NCBI GenBank assembly: GCA_902782815.1
Contig: CACZOS010000048.1
Location: forward strand, 1 to 12,495
Length of the DNA stretch: 12,495 nucleotides
Reading direction: 5' to 3'
Origin: an uncultured Lachnospiraceae bacterium
Lineage (GTDB): Bacteria; Bacillota; Clostridia; Lachnospirales; Lachnospiraceae
The notes beneath the pieces were generated by a model, which was not told the DNA's origin, did not search any database, and worked only from the letters and a program-made list of their open reading frames with translations. This document shows, one piece after another, positions 1 through 6,393 of this stretch; within the stretch, counting starts at the first letter, position 1; each line of letters starts with the position of its first letter. The position numbers and the translations under genes were made by a program.

Positions 1-659
1 GTGTAAGGCATAAAGTAGGAGGAAACAATGGTAAATATATCCTCTTTTCTGGTCCGGAGATTAACCTTGGTAAAGGTGGCCATGTCTTCTATGGTCAGGT
101 TCTCCATAGCTTCCACATCACCCATCTTGGCGGCATTGATCATGTCATTTCTTTTTTCGATCTTTTGTCGTTCATGATCTCTGCCGTTGTCATTCATCTC
201 TATGGGCAAAAGCACGATTCCGTCCAGGGCCAGTCCGGTAAGCGAGACATATCCCATACCATCATGTTCCTCATCCTCCCGGCTTGTCCTGCGGTACTCC
301 AGAGGATCATTAATGGTGAAGATAAGGGGGATACCCACGTTATTATCTTCACAATAGCCGAAATACCCTTCACGGTCTGAACTCGGATCCACCTCAATAT
401 CCTCGTTGAAGAGAAAATTCTGTCCCCTCAGATATGGAAAAAATGAATCTGTATCACTGTCCGTCTCATTCTCACCCACCATGATAAGGGAGAGACCGAA
501 CCCTTCCCCGAAATCCTTCTCGTAGACAAACCAGGTATTTCCGTCACCGTGATAACGATCTTTCCTGTCCGGATGTCTGATGACTTCCTCCTTCAGTTCC
601 CGGATTTTTCTGTTGGTATTATATTCACTGAATCCTATGGAGGTAAGGTATTTATGCAT
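1..659 (-). CDS. DUF3881-type protein, partial (3' end outside the window)
   Basis: An open frame of 219 codons without a stop runs from the ATG at 657-659 to the left edge, so the C-terminus is missing. The protein starts MHKYLTSIGFSEYNTNRKIR and later contains FFPYLRG, an acidic central stretch, VGIPLIF, and near the edge NAAKMGDVEAMENLTIEDM followed by SSYFMPY. From memory, this order of motifs (MHK..R.IGFS at the start, FPYLRG, then a helical AA+KGD.EA..LT.ED segment and YFMPY) matches the DUF3881 family. Its function is unknown and I know it mainly from Lachnospiraceae. No signal peptide or membrane segment is visible. The ATG overlaps the stop of the preceding DUF4446-type gene by 8 nt, and an AGGGG-like ribosome site lies about 6 nt upstream, so translation is probably coupled. 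It is likely the last visible gene of the soj-parB operon. The family call is by recall, without a database search; the reading frame itself is certain. Confidence 0.8.
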   Translation of the reverse strand, partial: MHKYLTSIGFSEYNTNRKIRELKEEVIRHPDRKDRYHGDGNTWFVYEKDFGEGFGLSLIMVGENETDSDTDSFFPYLRGQNFLFNEDIEVDPSSDREGYFGYCEDNNVGIPLIFTINDPLEYRRTSREDEEHDGMGYVSLTGLALDGIVLLPIEMNDNGRDHERQKIEKRNDMINAAKMGDVEAMENLTIEDMATFTKVNLRTRKEDIFTIVSSYFMPY

Positions 660-1230
660 CCACAGCCCCTTCTTCCTGTAATTCCTGGTTTCCCGGAGCC
701 TTTTTGTCATAGTTTAAAGCCATGTTCAGGGATATTTCTTCTTCCTCGGCAAGAGGAGCATTCTCACATACGCCGTGTCTGATCTCCTTCATATAAACAT
801 AGCATCCGGCCCGGTTATGGATGGTATTGACGATAAACCCGTTATTTTCACTGTTTAACATGGTAAGGGCAAAACTCAGGCTTCCGCCATTCACGTTACG
901 ATCAATGCTGAACGCATCATATCGATAAATTCCGATTTTATTATAACTTTTTCTCACCAGATTATATATGATCTCAATCTGAGAGTCATTATCCTTCTGG
1001 CCTTCCTTAAGCTCGTCGATTTCACGGAACCGCTTGTAGATGGTATACTCCAAGGATTTACCGCTTTCTCCGGTCATAAATTCAACGTATTTCTTCCTTA
1101 TTTTAAGGTAATCCAAAAGAAGGAAAAAGAGGGTAATGGCCATGACCACAAATACCACGCAGATAAATATGATAAACATATCCAGCTTCACGTTGAAAAA
1201 CTCTAAGATTCTACTGTTCATTTGTTGCAT
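652..1230 (-). CDS. DUF4446-type membrane protein
   Basis: The product is 192 residues. One hydrophobic segment at about residues 18-42 is followed at once by a basic stretch (KIRKKY), which predicts an N-terminal anchor with the rest of the protein in the cytoplasm. Residues about 55-90 look helical and charged. The core carries NKIGIYRYDAFSID, GGSLSFALTMLNSENNGFIV and a YVYMKEIRHG stretch, ending with an acidic EEEEI segment. I recognise this as the DUF4446 pattern (RYDAF, GG.LSFA..LL, NGF...I), a family of unknown function that commonly sits beside parB in Clostridia. A stop codon lies three codons upstream of the first ATG, so the start is M1 or M4; neither has a strong ribosome site. An AAAGGAG farther upstream at about 1264 is too distant. 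The gene lies 70 nt after parB with no terminator between them. It could bring the partition machinery to the membrane, but that is speculation from position only. Confidence 0.85.
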   Translation of the reverse strand: MQQMNSRILEFFNVKLDMFIIFICVVFVVMAITLFFLLLDYLKIRKKYVEFMTGESGKSLEYTIYKRFREIDELKEGQKDNDSQIEIIYNLVRKSYNKIGIYRYDAFSIDRNVNGGSLSFALTMLNSENNGFIVNTIHNRAGCYVYMKEIRHGVCENAPLAEEEEISLNMALNYDKKAPGNQELQEEGAVDA

Positions 1231-1300
1231 TTGATCCGATCATCACTGTTGTTGACCGGATACTCCTTTCTCCGGATTCTCCGGGTATTTTTACTGCTGA

Positions 1301-2245
1301 TTACTGAAGGCTCTGGATCAGATCAATAATCCTTTCCAGCTCCTCACCGGAATAATACTCGATCTCGATCTTCCCCTGATCCTTTTTCTTTTCCTTGATA
1401 TTGACCTTGCTGCCCAGAATCTCCTTCAGCCGGTTTTCAAAAAAGATCACCATTTCATCTTTCTTCTTTTCCTGTTTTTCTTTCTTTTCCGGTTTCTGAG
1501 GTTCCAGGTATTTCTTTACCAGCGTTTCCGTATCTCTCACACTGGCATTATCCTCAATGATCTTTTGGGCTATCTCGTACTGTTTTTCCTTATCCTCTAC
1601 AGCCAGCAAGGCTCTTCCGTGACCGCTGCTGATCAGGTTATCCATGATCATCTTCTGAACCCTGTCATCCAGTTTCAGCAATCTCATGGTATTGGTGATC
1701 GCCACTCTGCTTTTGGATACGCTGGCGGCAATTTCCTCCTGCTTTAATCCGTATTCTCTTTTTAACAGATCATAAGCTTTAGCTTCCTCAATAGCATTCA
1801 GATTTTCCCTTTGAATGTTTTCGATCAGAGATATCTTCAGGATTTCTTTCTCTTCATATTCTCTGATGATCACGGGAAGTTTTTTCAGTCCCGCCTTCTT
1901 CGCGGCCCTCCATCTTCTCTCTCCTGCTATGATCTCATAGTATTTATCTTTTTTTCTTACGATCAATGGCTGCAGGACTCCGAATTGCCGGATGGATTCT
2001 GATAATTCTTCAATCCCCTCTTCTTCAAAGACTTTCCGCGGCTGATCTCTGTTGGGTTCTATTTTTTTGATATCAATCTCAATGATGTCTTCTACGATAT
2101 CTTTATTCTTCTCTTTTACTGCCTCTTCTCCTGAGGGAGATTTCATCGTTGTTTTTTTCTCTTCCCCCGCCGTGTCCTGGCTTTTCGGTCCTGCTCCCGG
2201 GATAAGTACATCCAATCCCCTTCCCAATCCTCTTTTTACTGCCAT
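1301..2245 (-). CDS. parB: Chromosome-partitioning protein ParB (Spo0J), CTP-dependent DNA clamp
   Basis: ParB binds parS, loads as a CTP-dependent sliding clamp, spreads along the DNA, recruits SMC and stimulates the ParA ATPase. The product has 314 residues. The N-terminal KRGLGRGLDVLI (about 4-15) is the ParA-activating segment. Residues about 52-150 form the ParB/Srx CTP-binding domain, with GERRWRA (108-114) and ENIQRENLN (142-150). A helix-turn-helix at about 167-190 (KQEEIAASVSKSR...TNTMRLLKL) matches the parS-reading motif of the family. A lysine/glutamate linker (about 249-265) leads to a C-terminal dimerisation domain. The protein is somewhat longer than the Bacillus homologue because of a charged, low-complexity stretch at about residues 20-50 and the C-terminal linker. 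AAGGA seven bases before the ATG fixes the start. It follows soj by 63 nt with no terminator, so they are co-transcribed, and its target sites lie just upstream of soj. Confidence 0.97.
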   Translation of the reverse strand: MAVKRGLGRGLDVLIPGAGPKSQDTAGEEKKTTMKSPSGEEAVKEKNKDIVEDIIEIDIKKIEPNRDQPRKVFEEEGIEELSESIRQFGVLQPLIVRKKDKYYEIIAGERRWRAAKKAGLKKLPVIIREYEEKEILKISLIENIQRENLNAIEEAKAYDLLKREYGLKQEEIAASVSKSRVAITNTMRLLKLDDRVQKMIMDNLISSGHGRALLAVEDKEKQYEIAQKIIEDNASVRDTETLVKKYLEPQKPEKKEKQEKKKDEMVIFFENRLKEILGSKVNIKEKKKDQGKIEIEYYSGEELERIIDLIQSLQ

Positions 2246-2308
2246 TATAGTATCCTTTCTCCGATCTTATGAGGCTCTTTCTTCCTATTTATAATACCTT
2301 CTCTTCTA

Positions 2309-3076
2309 TCAAACATTTTCTATTACTTCATCCGCCAATTTCTTATAAGCCTCCGATCCGCTTGATCTTCTGTCATAAAGATTAATAGGAAGACCATAGC
2401 TTGGCGCTTCAGCCAGACGAACATTTCTTGGGATTATTGTTTTGTAAATATTATATTGAAGGTTGTCTTTTACGTTTTCCACTACCTGCAGAGACAGATT
2501 CGTTCTCGCATCATACATAGTGAAAACTACTCCCTCAATATGCAGATCCTTGTTAAGATTTTTTTGAATCAGATTTATGGTGTAGATCAGCTGAGATAAT
2601 CCGTCAAGCGCGTAAAACTCACATTGGATAGGTACAAGTACAGCATCAGCTGCTGTCATGGCGTTTACCGTCAACATACCTAACGCCGGGGGACAGTCAA
2701 GAATAATATAATCGTACTGATCTCTTATTTTTGAGAGTTTATCCTTAAGTATATATTGCATTTTCTCCTGGGTGATCAACTCTATCTCTGCTCCGGCAAG
2801 ATTTCTGTTTGCAGGAATAATATAAAAATCTTTAAAATACTCATCCAGGGAAATAATCGCTTCCTTTATCTCAATCTCACCTGTCAATACTTCGTAAATA
2901 GTTCGGTCCAGATCATTTTTCTCTAATCCTAATCCGCTGGTAGTATTTCCCTGCGAGTCCATATCAATAAGCAATACTTTCTGCTCTTTTTCTGCCAGGC
3001 ATGCTGCCAGATTGATTGATGTTGTGGTTTTTCCCACTCCACCTTTCTGATTTGCTATTGCTATGACTTTTCCCAT
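2309..3076 (-). CDS. soj: Chromosome-partitioning ATPase Soj/ParA
   Basis: Soj is a deviant Walker-type ATPase that dimerises on nucleoid DNA when ATP-bound. It works with ParB in origin segregation and, in Bacillus, controls DnaA. The product is 255 residues from the chosen start, close to the 253 of Bacillus Soj. Visible motifs are KGGVGKTT at 11-18 (deviant Walker A with signature lysine K11), LIDMDSQGN with catalytic D40, ILDCPP with D127 (Walker B), and arginines near 218-220 ([12 protein letters not shown]), typical of the DNA-binding surface. An ATG at 3094 would add six residues but has no ribosome site. The ATG at 3076 gives the family-typical [13 protein letters not shown] start and has GGAGG about 11 nt upstream, so I prefer it. 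The gene is first in its operon and is preceded by an extended -10 promoter and a parS cluster, which suggests that ParB bound nearby could affect its transcription. Confidence 0.96.
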   Translation of the reverse strand: MGKVIAIANQKGGVGKTTTSINLAACLAEKEQKVLLIDMDSQGNTTSGLGLEKNDLDRTIYEVLTGEIEIKEAIISLDEYFKDFYIIPANRNLAGAEIELITQEKMQYILKDKLSKIRDQYDYIILDCPPALGMLTVNAMTAADAVLVPIQCEFYALDGLSQLIYTINLIQKNLNKDLHIEGVVFTMYDARTNLSLQVVENVKDNLQYNIYKTIIPRNVRLAEAPSYGLPINLYDRRSSGSEAYKKLADEVIENV

Positions 3077-3146
3077 ATGCTCTAAGACCTCCATATTTCT
3101 CTGTGTATCTGTAAAGATGAGTTCCCTCCTCTTTATTCAGATTTAC

Positions 3147-3175
3147 ATTATATCATATATTATTTTGATTTTCAT
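3147..3175 (-). promoter_or_regulatory. Probable soj-parB promoter (extended -10)
   Basis: Read on the minus strand, 3155-3147 is TGATATAAT, a perfect TATAAT -10 box with the TGn extension. With a 17-bp spacer the -35 position (3175-3170) reads ATGAAA, a weak match, which fits an extended -10 promoter. Transcription would start near 3140, leaving a leader of about 64 nt before the soj ATG. The closest parS palindrome begins 5 bp upstream of the -35 position, so ParB binding could influence RNA polymerase here. The sequence match is strong; promoter activity and regulation are inferred. Confidence 0.7.
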
Positions 3176-3180
3176 TCAAA

Positions 3181-3196
3181 TGTTTCACGTGAAACA
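3181..3196. promoter_or_regulatory. parS site 1 (ParB-binding palindrome)
   Basis: TGTTTCACGTGAAACA is a perfect 16-bp palindrome identical to the Firmicutes parS consensus. It lies immediately upstream of the soj promoter and is the copy most likely to affect soj-parB transcription. The ParB in this window has the matching helix-turn-helix. Confidence 0.97.
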
Positions 3197-3256
3197 TTGT
3201 TTTTTATTAATTTACATTTGATTTTTAATTGGTTTTCTTTTTCTTCCCAATAAAAA

Positions 3257-3272
3257 TGTTTCACGTGAAACA
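3257..3272. promoter_or_regulatory. parS site 2 (ParB-binding palindrome)
   Basis: This is a second perfect TGTTTCACGTGAAACA, 76 bp from site 1 centre to centre. It lies in AT-rich sequence between the argS terminator and the soj promoter and is not part of any other recognisable signal. Clustered parS copies provide several ParB-CTP clamp loading points for origin segregation and SMC recruitment. Confidence 0.97.
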
Positions 3273-3295
3273 TTTTGTTGAATTTATTATTTGAT

Positions 3296-3349
3296 TAAAA
3301 TGAAAAAGGATGTTTCACGTGAAACATTCATCTGTCGTGAAACATCCTT
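3296..3349 (-). terminator. Intrinsic terminator of argS, containing parS site 3
   Basis: On the minus strand a 14-bp perfect stem (3349-3336 with 3319-3306, core GGATGTTTCACG / CGTGAAACATCC) encloses a 16-nt loop and is followed by CTTTTTCATTTT, a U-rich tract. It begins about 60 nt after the argS stop codon, a normal place for a Rho-independent terminator. The 3' arm of the stem and part of the loop are parS site 3. The 5' arm (3336-3344) is a half-parS copy, CGTGAAACA. The structure should end the argS transcript and insulate soj-parB. No U-tract follows on the plus strand, so it is predicted to work in one direction only. Confidence 0.8.
3311..3326. promoter_or_regulatory. parS site 3 (ParB-binding palindrome) inside a terminator
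   Basis: This third perfect TGTTTCACGTGAAACA is 54 bp from site 2 centre to centre. Part of it forms one arm of the argS terminator hairpin. A further half-site, CGTGAAACA, lies at 3336-3344 in the same orientation as the right half of this site. ParB binds duplex DNA, so partition and termination functions can coexist in the same bases. Confidence 0.96.
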
Positions 3350-3409
3350 GTAAGGACATCCTTATTTAAGTGTTAAATCCTTTTTCAGTCCTGTCTTATA
3401 AATCTCTGT

Positions 3410-5104
3410 CTACATCTGTTCAGGACATTCGATTCCCAAAAGATCAAGAGCGGCTTTGATCACATCCATTGTCATCTTTACCACCTTTAATCTGGCATAT
3501 CGAATCCCGTCATCCTCAACGTTAATCTTACAATCATGATAAAATTTATTAAAATGCTGGGCAACAGAAATGGCAAATCTTGCGATCATATAGGGTTCGA
3601 GCCTTTCCGCTGAGTCTTTTATCACTTCCGGGAATCTTGAAAGATCTTTAAGAAGTGACATTGTCACATCATCGGTCATCACTTTATAATCAATCTCCTC
3701 AGGAAGTTCGTCTACTCCTGCTTTGCGGAAAAGACTTGCGCATCGGGCATAGGTGTACTGAACATAAGGACCTGTCTCACCGTCAAAGTTAAGGATCTTC
3801 TCCCAGTTAAAGATCACATCCTTAATTCTCTGATTATAAAGATCATTAAAAAGAATGGCACCGATACCAACCTGTCTTGCCACCTGGTCTTTGTCAGGAA
3901 GATCCGGGTTTTTCTCAGAGATAATCTCATAGATCTTTTGAATAGATTCCCTTAAGATTTCTTCAGCATAGATCACGTTTCCGCTTCTGGTAGAGAGTTT
4001 TCCCCCCTCCATACTGACCAGACCATAGGGAATATGCTTCATCTTATCTGCCCAGTCATATCCCATGAGATCGATAACCTTAAACACCTGGGCAAAATGT
4101 AATTTCTGTTCCAGGCCCGTCACATAGAAACTTTTGTCGAAATCATAGGTTCTCTTACGATATATGGCAGCTGCAAGGTCTCTTGTAGCATAGATAGTAC
4201 TTCCGTCATTCTTCATGATAAGACAGGGTGCCATATCATAGTCATCCAAAGGAACGATATATGCCCCGTCGCTTTCTTTCAAAAGATTTTTCTCCTTTAA
4301 CAGATCTATAACTTCCTGGGTTTTATCCCGGTAGAAGCTTTCCCCGGTAAAGTGATCGAAGTTAATGCCCATCAGATCGTAGATTCTTCTATATTCCACC
4401 ATACTGATATCCACAAACCATTTCCAGATACCGAGAGCTTCTTCATTCCCCTGTTCCATTTTTGCGAACCACTCTCTTGCCTGGTCATTTAATGAAGGAT
4501 CTTTGTCTGCTTCTTCATGGAATTTAACATAGATCTTCATCAGCTGTTCAATACCATTCTTCTCTACTGCCTCTTTACTGCCCCATTTTTTGTAGGCAAC
4601 GATAAGCTTTCCGAACTGTGTACCCCAATCTCCCAAATGGTTGATCCTCTCTACATGATACCCCAGTTTGGAATAAATCTTATAAATGGAATTACCGATG
4701 ATGGTAGTCCGGAGATGCCCGACATGAAAGTTTTTCGCCACATTGGGAGAAGAATAGTCTATGCATACAGTCTTTCCATCTCCTTCATCGGATGAACCGA
4801 AGTTATCCGCAGAGATGGCTTCTGTAAGCATTCTGGCATACTCCACCTTATTCATAAAGAAATTCAGGTAAGCACCTACATTCTCTATCTTCTCAATAAA
4901 GGTATATCCCTTATCATCAATGTTCTTTTTCAATTCCTCTGCGATAATATTGGGGGCTTTGCGGTAGACTTTTGCAAGCCGGAAGCATGGAAAAGCATAA
5001 TCCCCCATTGCTTCCTTTTTGGGAACTTCCACCGCTGCACGGATATCTTCCTCAGACATCCCTTCAATATTTTCCGTCAGAATATCGATTAATTTATTTT
5101 TCAT
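3410..5104 (-). CDS. argS: Arginyl-tRNA synthetase
   Basis: The enzyme charges tRNA-Arg with arginine in the cytoplasm. The product is 564 residues, normal for the bacterial family. The N-terminal additional domain that reads the tRNA elbow covers about residues 1-105 (GDYAFPCFRLAK at 34-45). The class I catalytic domain carries HVGH at 127-130 (HIGH motif, within SSPNVAKNFHVGHLR) and GKLSTRSGNV at 368-377 in place of a canonical KMSKS, a degenerate form common in ArgRS. The DALR anticodon-binding domain covers about 450-564 (GPYVQYTYAR near its start), and the protein ends in the family-typical LGIECPEQM. GGAG lies about 7 nt after allowing for the AGAGAAC spacer before the ATG, so the start is clear. 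It sits 37 nt after the coiled-coil gene with no promoter or T-box visible in that gap, so it is probably co-transcribed. A terminator follows at 3296-3349. Confidence 0.97.
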   Translation of the reverse strand: MKNKLIDILTENIEGMSEEDIRAAVEVPKKEAMGDYAFPCFRLAKVYRKAPNIIAEELKKNIDDKGYTFIEKIENVGAYLNFFMNKVEYARMLTEAISADNFGSSDEGDGKTVCIDYSSPNVAKNFHVGHLRTTIIGNSIYKIYSKLGYHVERINHLGDWGTQFGKLIVAYKKWGSKEAVEKNGIEQLMKIYVKFHEEADKDPSLNDQAREWFAKMEQGNEEALGIWKWFVDISMVEYRRIYDLMGINFDHFTGESFYRDKTQEVIDLLKEKNLLKESDGAYIVPLDDYDMAPCLIMKNDGSTIYATRDLAAAIYRKRTYDFDKSFYVTGLEQKLHFAQVFKVIDLMGYDWADKMKHIPYGLVSMEGGKLSTRSGNVIYAEEILRESIQKIYEIISEKNPDLPDKDQVARQVGIGAILFNDLYNQRIKDVIFNWEKILNFDGETGPYVQYTYARCASLFRKAGVDELPEEIDYKVMTDDVTMSLLKDLSRFPEVIKDSAERLEPYMIARFAISVAQHFNKFYHDCKINVEDDGIRYARLKVVKMTMDVIKAALDLLGIECPEQM

Positions 5105-5141
5105 GTTCTCTCTCCATTCCCCCTGAGGGGTTATTTCGGTA

Positions 5142-5555
5142 TTATTCTTCTACAGCTGCCAGAATCCTGTCGGACTCAACCAACAGTTCCTGGATTTCTT
5201 TCATCCTTCTCTCATACTGATCGATCTGGTCCTGTGTATTCTTAACATTTGATGTAAGCTGTTTTATACGCTCATCCTTGTGGTTTTCATCTATACTAAC
5301 CAGGTTCAGCGGAGAAAAAAACTGCCGCGTGTCTCTCTGATCGTTGGATTTGAATAATTTCTTGTCTTTCTGTTCCAACTCAAACTTCATCTCCACGATC
5401 TCAGCCTCCAGAGCATCTTTTCTTTCGGTAAGAAAGATATACTCGGCAGACAGGTGCCTTTTAAGCCGGTCATGGAATACGGAAACTTTGTTTTTCAGAT
5501 TGGATTCTTCCTTAAAGGACAGTGGATTATTGGATGAATTATCTTTATGTGCCAT
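5142..5555 (-). CDS. Small coiled-coil protein of unknown function
   Basis: I do not recognise this gene with certainty. The product is 137 residues, hydrophilic, with no signal peptide or membrane segment. A polar N-terminus (AHKDNSSNN) leads into a first heptad-rich helix at about 22-68. A short break containing RQFFSPLNL (about 77-85) follows, then a second charged helix at about 93-133, which suggests a helical hairpin or an elongated dimer. The layout resembles the coiled-coil sensing region of DegS-type histidine kinases, but no kinase domain is present. The longer reading from 5585 has no ribosome site, whereas the ATG at 5555 has AGGAGA seven bases upstream, so I chose it. The gap to rsmG (5556-5646) is very AT-rich and may hold a promoter, though no box pair is convincing. 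The gene lies upstream of argS, in the position where Bacillus carries noc, but it has no ParB-like or helix-turn-helix motif. Confidence 0.8.
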   Translation of the reverse strand: MAHKDNSSNNPLSFKEESNLKNKVSVFHDRLKRHLSAEYIFLTERKDALEAEIVEMKFELEQKDKKLFKSNDQRDTRQFFSPLNLVSIDENHKDERIKQLTSNVKNTQDQIDQYERRMKEIQELLVESDRILAAVEE

Positions 5556-5646
5556 CTTTGCTCTCCTCTTATCCGTTCTGATCATTTATATGCGGTAAAC
5601 GCTGTCATTTATATATTTATTTTCTTCGATATTTTAAATTCAATAC

Positions 5647-6393
5647 TCAAAGTGGTTCTCTGGAAGGGGTCCCGGCCTTTCTGGGAAAAGCTTTCGGGGT
5701 CTTCCTATCCTTCCTTATCCTGAGGAGAAGACGTTCTCCCTGATCACCCTCAAGATGAAATTCCCTGATCTCCTCAAGGCTGCATCCCAGAGTATCCATA
5801 CATTTACCGGATTCCTCCAGCTCCTCTCTCCCCTTCTGGGCTTTGTAGGAAATGAAATACCCGTTAACCTTTACAAAGGGTATGCAGTATTCTGTCAACG
5901 TGCGCAGGTTGGCCACAGCCCTGGATACACAGAGATCAAATCTTCCCCGGTATCTTCCGTCTTTTGCCAGGTCTTCCGCCCTTCCATGGACAGCATCAGT
6001 CTTCTCAAGGCCCAGAGCATCAATCACTTCTCTCAGAAAGGTAATACGCTTATTCAGAGAATCAAGCAGGACCATTTCAAGGTGAGGAAAAGCAATCTTG
6101 AGGGGGATTCCGGGGAAGCCTGCTCCTGTTCCCACGTCGATCACGGTGCGGACGAAATTCAGATCAATAAGCCCGGCACAGGACAGGCTGTCTATGAAAT
6201 GTTTATCAATCACTTCATCTTCCTCTGTAATGGCTGTGAGGTTCATCACCTTGTTCCGTTCCACCATCATCTGATAAAAGCGGTCAAACTGTTCTGCCTG
6301 ATGATGTGACAGACTTATCCCTATCCTTCCGGCCTTTTCAATTAATCTTTTCTGAAAGGAAGGATTCTCCTCAAACGTAAAACCCTCAGTCAT
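5647..6393 (-). CDS. rsmG: 16S rRNA (guanine-527 N7) methyltransferase RsmG (GidB)
   Basis: RsmG transfers a methyl group from S-adenosylmethionine to N7 of G527 in the 530 loop of 16S rRNA; in other bacteria its loss gives low-level streptomycin resistance. The product is 248 residues. The Rossmann-fold SAM motif [17 protein letters not shown] is at about 84-100, followed by the acidic end of the next strand (LLDS, 109-112). NLTAI at 51-55 and SRAVANL at 157-163 are typical of the family. The conserved tail with PRKAGTP at 237-243 is present. The ATG lies inside the last codons of mnmG, an 8-nt overlap, with AAGGAG about 12 nt upstream, so translation is likely coupled to mnmG. No terminator is evident after it. 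Confidence 0.97.
   Translation of the reverse strand: MTEGFTFEENPSFQKRLIEKAGRIGISLSHHQAEQFDRFYQMMVERNKVMNLTAITEEDEVIDKHFIDSLSCAGLIDLNFVRTVIDVGTGAGFPGIPLKIAFPHLEMVLLDSLNKRITFLREVIDALGLEKTDAVHGRAEDLAKDGRYRGRFDLCVSRAVANLRTLTEYCIPFVKVNGYFISYKAQKGREELEESGKCMDTLGCSLEEIREFHLEGDQGERLLLRIRKDRKTPKAFPRKAGTPSREPL

Noticed and set aside
3342..3363. Direct repeat of ACATCCTT that could offer an alternative fold of the argS terminator
   Set aside because: The upstream copy could in principle pair with the terminator 3' arm, but only over about eight bases and in competition with a 14-bp stem, so an antiterminator is not supported.
4803..4811. TTATCCGCA, one mismatch from a DnaA box
   Set aside because: It is a single copy inside argS coding sequence with no cluster and no AT-rich unwinding region, so chance is the best explanation.
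5120..5130. CCCCTGAGGGG inverted repeat before argS
   Set aside because: The stem is only four pairs, no U-tract follows on the transcribed strand, and it lies just upstream of the argS ribosome site. It is too small to call a regulatory element.
5755..6309. Plus-strand open frame of 184 codons
   Set aside because: It is antisense to rsmG and has no family features; it is a mirror of a real gene.
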